Origin: JBBKXR01 sp037969585
GTDB lineage: Bacteria; Verrucomicrobiota; Verrucomicrobiia; Verrucomicrobiales; DEV007
Assembly: GCA_037969585.1 (NCBI GenBank)
Contig: JBBKXR010000142.1
Location: 1 to 32,300, forward strand
DNA: 32,300 nucleotides
Direction of reading: 5' to 3'
The notes beneath the pieces are model-generated. The model made no database searches and was not told the origin of the DNA. It was given only the letters and a program-made list of their open reading frames with translations. The position numbers and the translations under genes are program-made. This document shows, piece after piece, positions 1 through 7,489 of the stretch; positions within the stretch are counted from its first letter, which is position 1; each line of letters starts with the position of its first letter.

Positions 1-62
1 CGCGCCGGTAGGTGACGGGCACGAACCACGGTGAAGGATCGCGACGAAGGTGCGCGACCGGG
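1..62. repeat. RAYT-flanking repeat, left copy
   Basis: This segment aligns without gaps to 791-852, with 50 of 62 positions identical by my count. Both copies begin with the same 14 bases and share GCGCGACCGGG near the end. They lie on either side of the transposase gene in the same orientation. GTAG, the tetranucleotide that heads many REP elements linked to RAYT transposases, is at positions 8-11. The copy starts exactly at the window edge, so it may extend further left. Confidence 0.7.
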
Positions 63-100
63 CGGGAGCCTCCCGACGCTCGCTGGCAACGTGGAACTCG

Positions 101-111
101 CCCCTCCAGAC
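101..111. repeat. Left arm of 11-bp inverted repeat flanking the RAYT
   Basis: CCCCTCCAGAC here is the exact reverse complement of GTCTGGAGGGG at 764-774. The two arms bracket the transposase gene inside the larger direct repeats. They could be the ends of the mobilised unit or paired REP halves in inverted orientation. Confidence 0.6.
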
Positions 112-204
112 AACGCGCCACGGCGCAAGGCATCACCGATCGGGACGGCCATGCCTGCGTGGTATGGGTTGACTGACTGGCGGCAGCTTTTCACACTCTG
201 TCGC

Positions 205-702
205 ATGGAGTCGAAAGACCATTCCAACGATCGTCCGGACCGAAACTACCCGGCACGCCAACCGTGGAGATTTCACGGCAATCGCTCGGTCATGGTGTTT
301 GTCACTGTCTGCACGAAGAATCGTCGACGACTACTTGCCAACGAAATCACTCACGCGGCGCTGTTGAATGCATGGACGAAAGCGGACGCGTGGATGGTCG
401 GACGTTACGTGATTCTCCCTGATCACATCCATCTGTTTTGTTGTCCGGCGACGCTCGAGGCACCGAATGTCAAAAAATGGGTCGCCTTCTGGAAATCAGA
501 AATTTCCCGACATTGGCAGTTTCCCGAGCAGAAGCCGATTTGGCAACGCGATAGCTGGGACCGGCAATTGCGAAGCGGCGAGTCTTTTTCGGAAAAATGG
601 AATTACGTTCGCAATAACCCGGTACGACATGGCTTGGTAACAAATGCCGCGGATTGGATCTATCAAGGCGAGCTGAACGCGCTGACATGGCACGATGAAT
701 GA
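205..702 (+). CDS. REP-associated tyrosine transposase (Y1_Tnp, RAYT)
   Basis: This encodes a single-domain HUH-type Y1 transposase of the IS200-like RAYT family, 165 residues from the ATG at 205. These proteins act on single-stranded REP hairpins and are usually domesticated single-copy genes rather than active insertion sequences. The metal-binding His-hydrophobic-His motif appears in LPDHIHLFCC. The catalytic tyrosine is in the C-terminal WNYVRNNPVRHGL block, the usual RAYT ending. The open frame extends back to a GTG at 31, but that extension runs through the flanking repeat and has no family resemblance, so I chose 205. No Shine-Dalgarno motif precedes either start. The flanking direct and inverted repeats fit a RAYT with its cognate elements. 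It converges on the deacetylase at 884. Confidence 0.85.
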   Translation: MESKDHSNDRPDRNYPARQPWRFHGNRSVMVFVTVCTKNRRRLLANEITHAALLNAWTKADAWMVGRYVILPDHIHLFCCPATLEAPNVKKWVAFWKSEISRHWQFPEQKPIWQRDSWDRQLRSGESFSEKWNYVRNNPVRHGLVTNAADWIYQGELNALTWHDE

Positions 703-751
703 TCCGTCGAGCGATGTGATGCAACGTCTGGATAACGCAACACCTGCACGG

Positions 752-767
752 AGACCCACCAGGGTCT
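752..767. repeat. Small hairpin downstream of RAYT
   Basis: AGACCC and GGGTCT form a perfect 6-bp stem with a 4-base loop (ACCA). It sits just before the 11-bp inverted repeat arm. It may be the palindromic part of the REP-like element, or a terminator between the convergent RAYT and deacetylase genes. No T-tract follows. Confidence 0.45.
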
Positions 768-774
768 GGAGGGG
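764..774. repeat. Right arm of 11-bp inverted repeat flanking the RAYT
   Basis: GTCTGGAGGGG is the exact reverse complement of 101-111. It overlaps the 3' arm of the 752-767 hairpin and lies 17 bp before the right copy of the direct repeat. Confidence 0.6.
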
Positions 775-790
775 CTCGCTCCCGCGTGCC

Positions 791-852
791 CGCGCCGGTA
801 GGTGCAGACCGCGAGCCACGGTGAAGGGCCGCAGCGGAGGGGCGCGACCGGG
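791..852. repeat. RAYT-flanking repeat, right copy
   Basis: This is the second copy of the ~62-bp repeat at 1-62, in the same orientation, with 12 mismatches and no gaps by my alignment. GTAG is at 798-801. The repeat fills most of the space between the RAYT stop (702) and the deacetylase stop (884). Confidence 0.7.
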
Positions 853-883
853 CCGGGCACCAAGAAAGGAAAAGAGCCCCTGC

Positions 884-1861
884 CTACATCGCCACCGCCG
901 GACGACGCACCGGAAGCGCGCGCGTCTCTTTCGAACGAGATTCAATCCGTCGCGCGTGTTCCCCCATCGGCACGACTTCGAACTGGTCGCAGTAAATATC
1001 CAGCATCGCTTCAGCGAGCTTCGTTTTCCAGGCACCGCCACGATTCATCGCCGGGAAAAAACCGAGCTCTGGAACATCGTCGGCACCGAGAAAATCGAGC
1101 GGGTGAAGCAACAACGAAGGCTCAACGCCAGCGACTTTGCAGGCAGCTAAAGCGGTGCGAAAATACAGCCTCGCCACCAATGGCGAAAACGTCGCGAGAA
1201 AAAGCAGGTAGCTGAGGTGAAACGGAGCCTTCAAACCCGGCATCGTGGTCACCGGAATCTCCAGAAGTCGACCTTCGCTGGTTTCCCAGTAGTAAGGCTT
1301 GAGCCGCTTGAAACCTTCCCGAAACTTGCCGAACAGCTGCTTGCGATCGTCGCGGTCCTTTTTACCCAGTCCACTGGTCATAAAATAGTAGGCGCGAGCC
1401 AGAGGTCCAAGATAGGTCGGAAAAGTCGACGCGTCGTAGCGATAACCACGACTGGCGAGCGTTTTCAAAACTGTCGGCGAGTAGGAAAATCCCGGACCAC
1501 GCCAGCCGTCAGGAAGCACTCCGGTAGCCACTTCGATCGCGTCTTCGGCTTTGGTGATCTCCTCGATTAGTTGCTCTTCGCTGTAGAGGTGTAGCCATGG
1601 CTCGTGATTGAACGAGTGATTGCCTACTTCGTGTCCCGCTTCGGGAATCAATTTTAAAGCGGCGTGGTTCTTCTCCAGCACTGCATCCTGACCAACCACG
1701 AACACCGTCATCTTCACGTCGAACTGGTCGATCAGTCCCAAAAACCGGGGAATGACGGTATCAAGATAGCTGGGAAACTTTTCCCAGCCGGCATCGCCGT
1801 GGGTTTTCATATACGACCACTGGTTGTCGAGGTCGAGTGAAAGACTGGCGGTAGGTTTCAT
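884..1861 (-). CDS. Polysaccharide deacetylase (NodB-like, CE4 fold)
   Basis: The product has 325 residues and is predicted to remove N- or O-acetyl groups from a glycan. The NodB motifs are present. LDLDN at residues 9-13 stands in for the metal/base Asp motif. HSFNH at 82-86 supplies the two zinc histidines. RGPGFSYS at 121-128 is the third motif, and LLHPLD late in the protein is the catalytic-His motif. No signal peptide is seen, so it is probably cytoplasmic, acting on a lipid-linked or nucleotide-bound precursor. It is the last gene of the nine-gene leftward operon, 20 bp after the FAD oxidoreductase. The ATG at 1861 has no Shine-Dalgarno motif. The family is clear; the substrate is unknown. 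Confidence 0.85.
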   Translation of the reverse strand: MKPTASLSLDLDNQWSYMKTHGDAGWEKFPSYLDTVIPRFLGLIDQFDVKMTVFVVGQDAVLEKNHAALKLIPEAGHEVGNHSFNHEPWLHLYSEEQLIEEITKAEDAIEVATGVLPDGWRGPGFSYSPTVLKTLASRGYRYDASTFPTYLGPLARAYYFMTSGLGKKDRDDRKQLFGKFREGFKRLKPYYWETSEGRLLEIPVTTMPGLKAPFHLSYLLFLATFSPLVARLYFRTALAACKVAGVEPSLLLHPLDFLGADDVPELGFFPAMNRGGAWKTKLAEAMLDIYCDQFEVVPMGEHARRIESRSKETRALPVRRPAVAM

Positions 1862-1881
1862 AACTATAACTGAGACAAAAG

Positions 1882-3318
1882 TTAGGAGACAGAAGCTTCA
1901 ACGCTGGCGCAGTTGGCCACCTTTTTCCGGATATCGGAAAGATCGGTAGCAGCCGATTTACTGCCGACAGGGTTGGCAGCGATGTCGTCAATCAGGGCAC
2001 CGATGCGTTTTCGGGTTCGCCAATACACATCCTCCATAAACATGTGGGAGAATTCACCATTGCGACCAACGCTGAGCAGGTTTTCTACCGGCAACCCATC
2101 CATCAATCGCCTGCGCGCGACCTCATACTTGTTGAGAAAAACCGGATAGGCGATCGGAGTTCTCAGCACATTGCAGCCGAGAAACCGCTCTCTTACATCG
2201 GGAATCAATGATTCCAGAGAAGTGAGACACAGCTCAGCAAGTTGCTCCTCATCCATCTTCCAGATGTCATCCCCAGTCTGGCAACCGATGTCCGCCGTCA
2301 ATATGGTTTTCCCCTCAGGGGCGAGCCACGGCATCGACAAGGGCGCTTCGGTGAGACGGAAAAAGGGAAACTTTCCTTCGGGATACCAGACCACCACATT
2401 CGGCAGAAGACTCCTCCCGCGAAGGCGGAGATTCACAAATGTCATCGGTCGGTAGCGAAACTCTGCGAGTTCATCCAGAGCTCGGGTTCCCGAAACCAGT
2501 TTCGGCAGCACATGAACAGGAGCCGTGCTGATAACTGCCGATGCGGGGTGAAACTCCCCTCCTGCGCGAACGCCGACTGCGCGACCGTTTTCGACCGCGA
2601 TGGTCTCGACGGGTGTACTCAGCTGAACCCGGTCCTGGATGTTCTCGGCCAGCTTTTCGCAAAGCGTAGCGACACCATTTTCAGGATATACGTGCCAAAC
2701 GTTGGGCGATTCCGGCAGCTCACTACTGTAGCCACAGGCGACAGCCCGCTTCATCAATTTACCAGCGACTTTCAGGTAGAGCGTTTGCATTACACTACCT
2801 GGCAACGAATCGCCGACGGCAGGCGATAATTGATCGGACTCGACGCCCGACCAGTTCTCGATCAGCGGCAACGCAACTTGATCGGCAAGAGCTGAACCAT
2901 ACTGCCTGCGAAACCATTCTGCAGCGTTGGCGGGTGATGACTTTTCAGAAAACATCGCGCCCACGCGCGCCGCGAGTGCGCTGGCCGCCATCTTCGGTTG
3001 AACCGCGAGTCCAAATGGATACGAGTGCGTCCGGTTACGCAATACCACCGATTCACCGTAGCGGCGAACCGTTCGACATTGACCGCTGACTCCAACTGCC
3101 GCTGCGAGCCGATTAGTGACAAAATGAGCCCCGAAATCGTAGCTGAATCCGTCGGCATCCTTGAAGCTTCGGCACAGCCCGGCAATCTCGGAATTCGCTT
3201 CGAACAGGGTAAATGGGACATTTCTGCTGTGCAGGTATTCGGCTGCCGTCAGACCGGCGATGCCACCACCGACAATGGCAACAGGCTTAGATTTGATTTG
3301 GCGAGTGGATGCAGTCAT
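1882..3318 (-). CDS. FAD-dependent amine-oxidase-fold oxidoreductase
   Basis: This 478-residue flavoprotein has a protoporphyrinogen oxidase/UGM-like fold. The dinucleotide-binding motif VGGGIAGL is at residues 16-23, followed by an acidic strand end (LFEAN) and the GGxxR-like AGLCRSF segment typical of this superfamily. The C-terminal LSVGRNGEF segment resembles the second FAD contact. It begins 18 bp after the methyltransferase stop and precedes the deacetylase by 20 bp, so it is part of the operon. Relatives in surface-polysaccharide clusters are often labelled amine oxidase or protoporphyrinogen oxidase without a demonstrated substrate. A role in oxidising or isomerising a nucleotide- or lipid-linked sugar is inferred. 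It is distinct from the second FAD protein at 4368-5690. Confidence 0.8.
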   Translation of the reverse strand: MTASTRQIKSKPVAIVGGGIAGLTAAEYLHSRNVPFTLFEANSEIAGLCRSFKDADGFSYDFGAHFVTNRLAAAVGVSGQCRTVRRYGESVVLRNRTHSYPFGLAVQPKMAASALAARVGAMFSEKSSPANAAEWFRRQYGSALADQVALPLIENWSGVESDQLSPAVGDSLPGSVMQTLYLKVAGKLMKRAVACGYSSELPESPNVWHVYPENGVATLCEKLAENIQDRVQLSTPVETIAVENGRAVGVRAGGEFHPASAVISTAPVHVLPKLVSGTRALDELAEFRYRPMTFVNLRLRGRSLLPNVVVWYPEGKFPFFRLTEAPLSMPWLAPEGKTILTADIGCQTGDDIWKMDEEQLAELCLTSLESLIPDVRERFLGCNVLRTPIAYPVFLNKYEVARRRLMDGLPVENLLSVGRNGEFSHMFMEDVYWRTRKRIGALIDDIAANPVGSKSAATDLSDIRKKVANCASVEASVS

Positions 3319-3336
3319 GATTTTTTCGAACGAGTT

Positions 3337-4332
3337 CTATTGAGATGCCTCCGGGCGATGCGAATGGCCCGCGACCGGCTTCGGCTTTTGCAAGATGGCA
3401 TGCAGGATTGACCCGCGTCCGAATGCGTTTAACAAGCCGTCAAACACGCTGAACAAACTCAGTGAAACGAATGAGCGCAGCGTAAATCGATTGATCAGCC
3501 ACGAGGGCGCTTTAAAACTGACCAGGAAATTGTGAATCGAATAAACCCAGTTCACGGGGCTCATCGCAGTCGTCAATGACGCGACCTCGAACCCCGACTT
3601 CTCTGCCAAACGAGTCAAAGACGCAGAATCAAAAAGATTCCAATGCCGAGGAAAATGATAGCCTCCCCAGTAGCCGTCTTTAAACCATTGGGCGTCCACC
3701 GCGGCACTGTTGTCGGTAACGATCACAAGCCGCCCACCGGGCTTCAAAAGTTGGCGTGCGGTGGCCAGTAATTCATCAGGTCGCGCAACGTGCTCGATGG
3801 TCATGATCAGCAAAATCAGATCAAATTCCGATGCATTGGTTGCTGCCATCGACGCGGCATCCCCGCAGCGAACCTCCAGCGACTTAGTCTTCGCAGCTTC
3901 CACTGCGTCTCGATTAGTATCGACGCCGAATAGCTTCCAATCCGGATTTCCATATCGACGCAGCAGATCCAGGTGAAAGCCGTCGCCGCAACCAATATCG
4001 AGGACACTCGAATCTTCACGCAAATGTGTACACCAACGCAATAGCCTACGGGCTTCCAGGCGACTCCTAATTCGGTGAATCAGCCCGAAGTCCTGTTCGG
4101 AAAAATTGAAAGCGTGATAATCCGCGGGATAGATACGGTCGAGTTCATCGTCCGCAGGCCGTGGATCAAGGTAGACCAGACCGCAGCCAGCACAGCGCAT
4201 AGCCACGAAACTTTCCGTGCAAGTGTCGTACTCAAAATCGGTACCAACTCCCACCGGAACAGCATCTCGACCCGTGCAAACACAACATTGAGTTCGAGTC
4301 AGAGCTAGAGGCAATGGAGCAACAACTGGCAT
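3337..4332 (-). CDS. Class I SAM-dependent methyltransferase with N-terminal zinc-ribbon-like Cys pairs
   Basis: The protein has 331 residues. The SAM-binding motif LDIGCGDG is at residues 111-118. It is preceded by two Cys clusters, CCVC (16-19) and CAGC (47-50) followed by GLVYLDPRP. This layout is common in Methyltransf_23 proteins of polysaccharide and secondary-metabolite clusters. A likely role is O- or N-methylation of a sugar, but nothing in the sequence fixes the acceptor. The C-terminal part is hydrophobic in places (around SFVSLSLFSVF) and could touch the membrane. It lies 35 bp downstream of the FAD oxidoreductase stop and 18 bp upstream of the next gene. The start at 4332 lacks a Shine-Dalgarno motif. 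Confidence 0.85.
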   Translation of the reverse strand: MPVVAPLPLALTRTQCCVCTGRDAVPVGVGTDFEYDTCTESFVAMRCAGCGLVYLDPRPADDELDRIYPADYHAFNFSEQDFGLIHRIRSRLEARRLLRWCTHLREDSSVLDIGCGDGFHLDLLRRYGNPDWKLFGVDTNRDAVEAAKTKSLEVRCGDAASMAATNASEFDLILLIMTIEHVARPDELLATARQLLKPGGRLVIVTDNSAAVDAQWFKDGYWGGYHFPRHWNLFDSASLTRLAEKSGFEVASLTTAMSPVNWVYSIHNFLVSFKAPSWLINRFTLRSFVSLSLFSVFDGLLNAFGRGSILHAILQKPKPVAGHSHRPEASQ

Positions 4333-4367
4333 AAAATTTAATAACCGTTACGGATTTGCTTCGGTTT

Positions 4368-5690
4368 TTATCGGTCGATGTCCGCAACCGCATTTTTCGA
4401 CAAATCCCGAGCCGCATTCTCCGCCAGTTGGATGCATTCGTTGACGTTGAGCGTGCCATTGGCGATGTGCGCGGAATTGACGATGTGCAAGCCTGACACC
4501 GAAGTGTTCATCGGCGGCAGATCGCCAGAGTAACCGAGAGTCGCCAGCGCCAACACATTGCGCACGCGGGAGATTTTAAAATCGAGAATCTCGTCGGCCT
4601 TAAGTCCGGGGATCATGCGCCCGAGCGCCGTACAAAACTCAGCCTTAATCTCTGCGTCGCTCTTTTCGAAAATCGGATCATCGGGCGTCACGTATTTCGG
4701 CAAATAGGCGAGGTAGTTGCCGCCGAAATTCTTCGGGTCTACCAAAGTGCTCATTTCGATAATCGCGGTGAACGGCACCCAATCGTCAGTGATGTTGGCG
4801 ACGTAGTAGCCCGCCAAGGGACGCTTCAGCAGCACCGACGCGCAGACGATGCCCTGATATTCGATCGCACCGTGCTGCGCCTGCTCTTCAGCTGAAAGGT
4901 CGGGACACAATTTTAGCGCCAAGCTCGACGGTGTGGTCACTGCCACCTGATCAAAGCGCTCGACTACACCACCAGGCAAACGCACCCGCAAACCGTCCTC
5001 GTCGCGGATCGATTCGATCGGCGTGCCAGCCTGAATGTCGACGCCTTCGGTTTCAAGACGTTTCGAAAAAGTCTTCAGCATCCGCGCGTAGCCTCCCTCG
5101 AGGTAGCCAAACATTTCCTTCTTCAGACCGCTATGCCGCGCGGCATACATGCGCGCGATGATCGCCCAAATGAATGAAGCCGATGCTTTCTTGTAGTTTT
5201 CGCCGAGCTTGGCTTTGAGCAGCGGCAGCCAGATCTTTTCGAAGACCCGTTTACCGGAGAGTTTGGTCAGCCATTCGGTAACCGGGATGCGTTCAAGGCG
5301 TTTCCAGTCTTTGATTTTTGAGGCGTAAAAAATCGTTGCTCCGAGACGGAATTTATCGACCAGATTAAGCGGCGGAAATTTCAAGAACTCGAGCGAGTTC
5401 GACATCGAATACCACTTGTTGTCGGTATAAAAGCCGGTCTTGGTCTCAACCCAGTTCATGTCGTCATCGAGATCAAGTTCGCGCAGCAGATTGCGCAGAT
5501 GACCGTCGGACAAAAGTGTGACGTGGTAGTGGCGATCCCACTCGATGCCGCCAAACTCCCAGGCGTCAGCGAGCCCGCCGAGGTGATCGGCGGCTTCGTA
5601 GAGCGTCACCGCTTTCCCCTGCTGGCGAAGGCGCAGAGCCAGCGTCATACCGAGAATGCCACCACCGACGACCGCCCAGCGCTCTGGCAT
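4368..5690 (-). CDS. NAD(P)/FAD-dependent oxidoreductase (UDP-galactopyranose mutase/PPO-like)
   Basis: This is a flavoprotein of 440 residues from the chosen start. The FAD motif VGGGILGM lies at residues 8-15, directly at the N-terminus, with the acidic strand end LYEAADHLGG after it. A C-terminal block (VNSAHIANGTLNVNECI) matches the FAD-contact region of the fold. The frame extends to an ATG at 5786 with an unusually good ribosome site for this window (AGAGGA). That start adds 32 low-complexity residues and overlaps the acetyltransferase gene by 64 bp. I prefer the ATG at 5690, which places the FAD motif where the family has it. The substrate is probably an envelope-glycan intermediate (inference). 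Confidence 0.78.
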   Translation of the reverse strand: MPERWAVVGGGILGMTLALRLRQQGKAVTLYEAADHLGGLADAWEFGGIEWDRHYHVTLLSDGHLRNLLRELDLDDDMNWVETKTGFYTDNKWYSMSNSLEFLKFPPLNLVDKFRLGATIFYASKIKDWKRLERIPVTEWLTKLSGKRVFEKIWLPLLKAKLGENYKKASASFIWAIIARMYAARHSGLKKEMFGYLEGGYARMLKTFSKRLETEGVDIQAGTPIESIRDEDGLRVRLPGGVVERFDQVAVTTPSSLALKLCPDLSAEEQAQHGAIEYQGIVCASVLLKRPLAGYYVANITDDWVPFTAIIEMSTLVDPKNFGGNYLAYLPKYVTPDDPIFEKSDAEIKAEFCTALGRMIPGLKADEILDFKISRVRNVLALATLGYSGDLPPMNTSVSGLHIVNSAHIANGTLNVNECIQLAENAARDLSKNAVADIDR

Positions 5691-5722
5691 TTCGCCGTTG
5701 CTGCGCGCGGCCGCGTGCCGGT

Positions 5723-6388
5723 TCAACTCACTATCTCGGTGATCGTGGTGTGTTTGCGCTGATACTGATTTGTGCAGTGTTTGCATGTCAAAATTTCCTC
5801 TTCAGGTGAATCGTTGTTCCAATCTCCAATCTTCTGTCCGCATCGGCAGACGAAGCCGACCAGACGCGCTGGATGACCGATGACCAGATGAAAATCGTCG
5901 ACGCTTTTGGTGATCACCGAGGCCATGCCGACCATCGCAAAACGACCGATCTCAAGATCGCAGCCGATGACACAGCCGGCGCCGATGGTTGCCCCTTCGC
6001 GCACCAAAGTCGGCAGCGTTTCTTCGTCGGGATCCGATGAGCGCAGCTCGCTTAGATCGGGTGTCGTCGCGCGGGGAAAGCGGTCGTTGGTAAAGATCGT
6101 CCCGGCACTGATCATAACTCCGGTCTCGATGGTGACTGCGGTGCAGATGTAGACGAAGGAATTGATCTTTACCCGGTCAGCGATCGATACCTCGTAGGCG
6201 ATACAACTTTTTTCACCGACGATGCATTGCTCACCGATCTTCGTGTCATGACGAATGTGGACGCTGTCCCAAACCGAGCTGCCGGCACCGATCGAGACAC
6301 CGTCTTCGACGATGGCGGTCGGGTGCACGCGCGCCTGCGGGTGGATACCCGGAGAAGCTTGCTTGGCAACTGGAACGACGACAGGCAT
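5723..6388 (-). CDS. Left-handed beta-helix N-acetyltransferase, WbpD-like
   Basis: The product has 221 residues and consists of hexapeptide repeats (for example VHPTAIVEDGVSIGAG and IGAGCVIGCDLEIGRF). The family closest by pattern is WbpD/WlbB, which acetylates the 3-amino group of UDP-GlcNAc(3N)A. Its C-terminus has a short zinc-ribbon-like module, CRCG near residue 181 and CKHC about 22 residues later. The ATG at 6388 lies 8 bp after the stop of the dehydrogenase gene. A further upstream ATG (6463) would overlap that gene by 67 bp and adds nothing conserved. Position directly after the dehydrogenase and aminotransferase matches the WbpB-WbpE-WbpD order of the UDP-ManNAc(3NAc)A route. The exact substrate is inferred. 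Confidence 0.85.
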   Translation of the reverse strand: MPVVVPVAKQASPGIHPQARVHPTAIVEDGVSIGAGSSVWDSVHIRHDTKIGEQCIVGEKSCIAYEVSIADRVKINSFVYICTAVTIETGVMISAGTIFTNDRFPRATTPDLSELRSSDPDEETLPTLVREGATIGAGCVIGCDLEIGRFAMVGMASVITKSVDDFHLVIGHPARLVGFVCRCGQKIGDWNNDSPEEEILTCKHCTNQYQRKHTTITEIVS

Positions 6389-6396
6389 GACACAGT

Positions 6397-7458
6397 TTAC
6401 GAATGCAGTGTTGTCCGAACGTCGACGGGGAACGGGCGTTCGATCGATTTCACCGAGATCCATGGATTCTGCGCCAGCGAAGCGTAAGCCGCCTCAACCG
6501 CACGCACCGATGCGAGACCATCCTTGACGGTGATCACCAGTGGCTCATCACCACTGATGCCGCGCGCGAAGTTTTCGAGCTGATTGCGAAACGCTTCGAC
6601 TTTGTCGTAGCCTTTACCGAAATTCTGCCACTCGCCGCCATGCTTTTTCCACTTCGACTCGCGCCATCCAAGAGCGATCGTTCCTTCTGAACCGTGCAAC
6701 GTAATGTAGGTCGGCAGCTCTTTGTTGATCGTCCAACTTAGGTCGATGTTGCCCATCACGCCGTCGCGACTGCGCAGATTGATGGTTACCGTTTCTTCGA
6801 CCGCAAGCTCCTGAGTGCGCTTGCCTTCTACGACCTGGACGTCATCGATCGGGCCGAGAAAATAGCGAGCCAGATCGAGCGAGTGAGTGCCGTTGTCGAT
6901 CAGCACACCGCCACCACTGATGGCTGGATTGGAATTCCAACGCGACGACATGTCGACGAATCCGGTAAAGCTGTTTTCGAAAAGCACGACATCGCCGATC
7001 TCGCCCTGTTCGAGCAGCTCCTTGGCGAGGCGCACGTCGTCGACGTAGCGGAATTTCGACGCCATGGTCAGGATCGATCCGCCGCGCTCAGCGGACTCGA
7101 GCATTTCCAAAGCACCCTCCATGTCGATACTCATCGGTTTTTCGCAGAGCACATGAATTTTGGCATCGAGCAACTGGCAGCAAACTTCCGGATGTGTCGA
7201 CGGAGGCGTTGCGACCATCGCCGCATCGAACTGAACATCGCTGGCCAACAAGCGGTCAACCGACTCGAACGCCTTGGCGTTCCTGGCCGCGCCTGCCATC
7301 GCAATTGCGGCTGGTAAATTGACGTCAACGACTGCCGCGAGTTCAACTTCTTTGGTCGTTTCGATTGCCTGGGCGTAGGCTTGGGCGATACCACCCGCTC
7401 CGACGATTGCGAGACGTAATGGTCCGTCGCCAGCTTGATTCTTTTTGCTTTTTACCAT
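6397..7458 (-). CDS. Gfo/Idh/MocA-family dehydrogenase, WbpB-like
   Basis: This 353-residue NAD(P)-dependent sugar dehydrogenase has the Rossmann motif IVGAGGIA near residues 18-25. The Gfo/Idh signature CEKP is at 105-108, including Lys107. The downstream active-site pair is Asp187 and His191 in LIDNGTHSLDL. In diacetamido-uronic sugar synthesis the WbpB homologue oxidises the 3-hydroxyl of UDP-GlcNAcA to a ketone, which the DegT enzyme then aminates. The adjacent DegT (upstream) and acetyltransferase (8 bp downstream) genes support this role here. Gfo/Idh enzymes act on many sugars, so the assignment is from context. Confidence 0.85.
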   Translation of the reverse strand: MVKSKKNQAGDGPLRLAIVGAGGIAQAYAQAIETTKEVELAAVVDVNLPAAIAMAGAARNAKAFESVDRLLASDVQFDAAMVATPPSTHPEVCCQLLDAKIHVLCEKPMSIDMEGALEMLESAERGGSILTMASKFRYVDDVRLAKELLEQGEIGDVVLFENSFTGFVDMSSRWNSNPAISGGGVLIDNGTHSLDLARYFLGPIDDVQVVEGKRTQELAVEETVTINLRSRDGVMGNIDLSWTINKELPTYITLHGSEGTIALGWRESKWKKHGGEWQNFGKGYDKVEAFRNQLENFARGISGDEPLVITVKDGLASVRAVEAAYASLAQNPWISVKSIERPFPVDVRTTLHS

Positions 7459-7489
7459 GGGTCGATAGGTGAAATGTTAGGAGATATTC

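Noticed and set aside
31..204. N-terminal extension of the RAYT from a GTG at 31
   Set aside because: It translates through the flanking direct repeat and inverted repeat arm and shows no family similarity; the domain begins after the ATG at 205.
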